A model generated the notes under the pieces. The model saw nothing but the letters and a program-made list of their open reading frames with translations, made no database searches and was not told the origin of the DNA. A stretch of DNA of 64,000 nt from Herbaspirillum sp. meg3 (GTDB lineage: Bacteria > Pseudomonadota > Gammaproteobacteria > Burkholderiales > Burkholderiaceae_D): NCBI RefSeq assembly GCF_002257565.1, contig NZ_CP022736.1, positions 2,976,001 to 3,040,000 on the forward strand. Reading direction: 5' to 3'. This document shows positions 63,369 to 64,000 of the stretch, piece after piece; positions within the stretch are counted from its first letter, which is position 1; each line of letters begins with the position of its first letter. The position numbers and the translations under genes were made by a program.

Positions 63369-63462
63369 GGGTTTTAGTAGAAGAGTCAAGCAAATGAAAG
63401 TTCAGGGGGCCACTGTATCAAAAATCGCTATTTTTTCAGTGAATCTTCGACTCGCCATGGAA

Positions 63463-63487
63463 GACTGCTCCTGGCCGAAAACAGACT
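63463..63487 (+). repeat. Short palindromic repeat, copy I
   Basis: GACTGCTCCTGGCCGAAAAC followed by AGACT. Its left half is shared with copy C as the end of the duplicated VOC block. It overlaps the stop of the gene at 63486. Confidence 0.75.
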
Positions 63488-63932
63488 ATCGGGAAAATCG
63501 CTTGCAAGCGGCCGATGATGCTGCCTCGGTCGCAGTCATCTTTCCGCTGGCGTATGAGAGTCGCAGAGGGGTAACTGTAGAGTAACTCCCGACCTTAGCA
63601 TGGTCGACAAAACAAACATATAAATACTCGTTGTCCCGAATCTCTTTTCCCTGCTCAATAATCTGCAAACTATAGAACCAATCATCGGTGTCAAATTCGA
63701 CGACATCACCCGTTAGACGGGTTGGGATCAGCGCCAGGTCAGAAAACGTTACCGAAGAACGAGTGCCGTCCATTCGAGGGTGCAGTGAGTTGGGAAATGA
63801 CCGCAGATTTAAATTGTTTGCGATGAAGGCCGGAATATCCGTCTTAGGGAGCGAGGCGCCTCGTGCATGGTTTGTGAAACCGAGAATCAAGAAGGTCAGG
63901 AAGCCGAGGGAATATTTCATTGGGGTTCGCAT
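63486..63932 (-). CDS. Secreted hypothetical protein
   Basis: The 148-residue protein has a signal peptide (about 1-24, MRTPMKYSLGFLTFLILGF..., cleaved near ARGAS) and a small domain not recognised. ATG 63932 is chosen over ATG 63920 because GAAG lies just before it; both give a signal peptide. It is the last gene of the window and lies between repeats I and J. Confidence 0.7.
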   Translation of the reverse strand: MRTPMKYSLGFLTFLILGFTNHARGASLPKTDIPAFIANNLNLRSFPNSLHPRMDGTRSSVTFSDLALIPTRLTGDVVEFDTDDWFYSLQIIEQGKEIRDNEYLYVCFVDHAKVGSYSTVTPLRLSYASGKMTATEAASSAACKRFSR

Positions 63933-63950
63933 CGTCTTCAATTTTTGTGT

Positions 63951-63973
63951 CATCCGCTTCTGGCCAGCACGCG
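63951..63973 (+). repeat. Short palindromic repeat, copy J (partial)
   Basis: ATCCGCTTCTGGCCAGCACG, matching the left half and centre of the repeat. It shows that the array continues to the window edge. Confidence 0.5.
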
Positions 63974-64000
63974 CTTTATGCCAGGCGCTCGATCACCTGT

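Noticed and set aside
56510..63973. Integron attC sites at the palindromic repeats
   Set aside because: The repeats are only about 26 bases, and no paired GTTRRRY / RYYYAAC core sites with the attC spacing were found around them. Only isolated partial matches such as GTTAGGT near 57052 occur.

Overview
The window looks like a chromosome segment of a betaproteobacterium, most likely an Oxalobacteraceae member close to Herbaspirillum. This rests on the rpoZ-spoT pair with greB nearby, GC-rich codon use, MetE/MetR and ModE/ModABC arrangements, and protein sequences of Burkholderiales type. No 16S rRNA or tRNA gene was seen, so the genus is an inference.

Bases 1-48400 are ordinary, densely packed chromosome: rpoZ-spoT (stringent response); a LysR/azoreductase divergent pair; a DUF3422 protein; greB; an unusual two-domain methylglyoxal synthase; a degenerate EAL-HDOD protein; rlmJ; a CLC channel joined to a short ModE; modABC with a ModE box; aceA; a thioesterase; a YccS-like FUSC protein; metE/metR divergent; a dCache-GGDEF cyclase; clpB behind a sigma-32 promoter; crcB plus an FMN reductase; a LysR-controlled four-gene aromatic acid/drug efflux operon (OM factor, FUSC, DUF1656, HlyD); mntH; moaE; gntP; LysE; a methyltransferase; moaD-moeA; and a MocR regulator divergent from a catabolic HMG-CoA reductase followed by a periplasmic binding protein, a probable mevalonate-use locus. 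Further exporter and DsbA-like genes follow.

Bases 48900-54500 carry two chemoreceptors flanking a glutamine amidotransferase and two small orphan genes.

Bases 54500-64000 are accessory: AraC/SDR and LysR/SDR/lipocalin modules, a decayed TetR gene, and a run of small, mostly minus-strand orphan genes. Here a short imperfect palindrome (core CCGCTCCTGGCCGATTGCAG) recurs about ten times in one orientation, usually just after the stop codon of a minus-strand gene. One VOC/glyoxalase gene is present twice (56.5 and 63.0 kb), and the two near-identical copies diverge exactly inside flanking copies of this palindrome. The layout resembles a gene-cassette array, but the repeats do not look like integron attC sites and no recombinase is in the window. 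This is the most interesting feature seen.

Most transcription units end at clear rho-independent terminators, several of them bidirectional between convergent genes.
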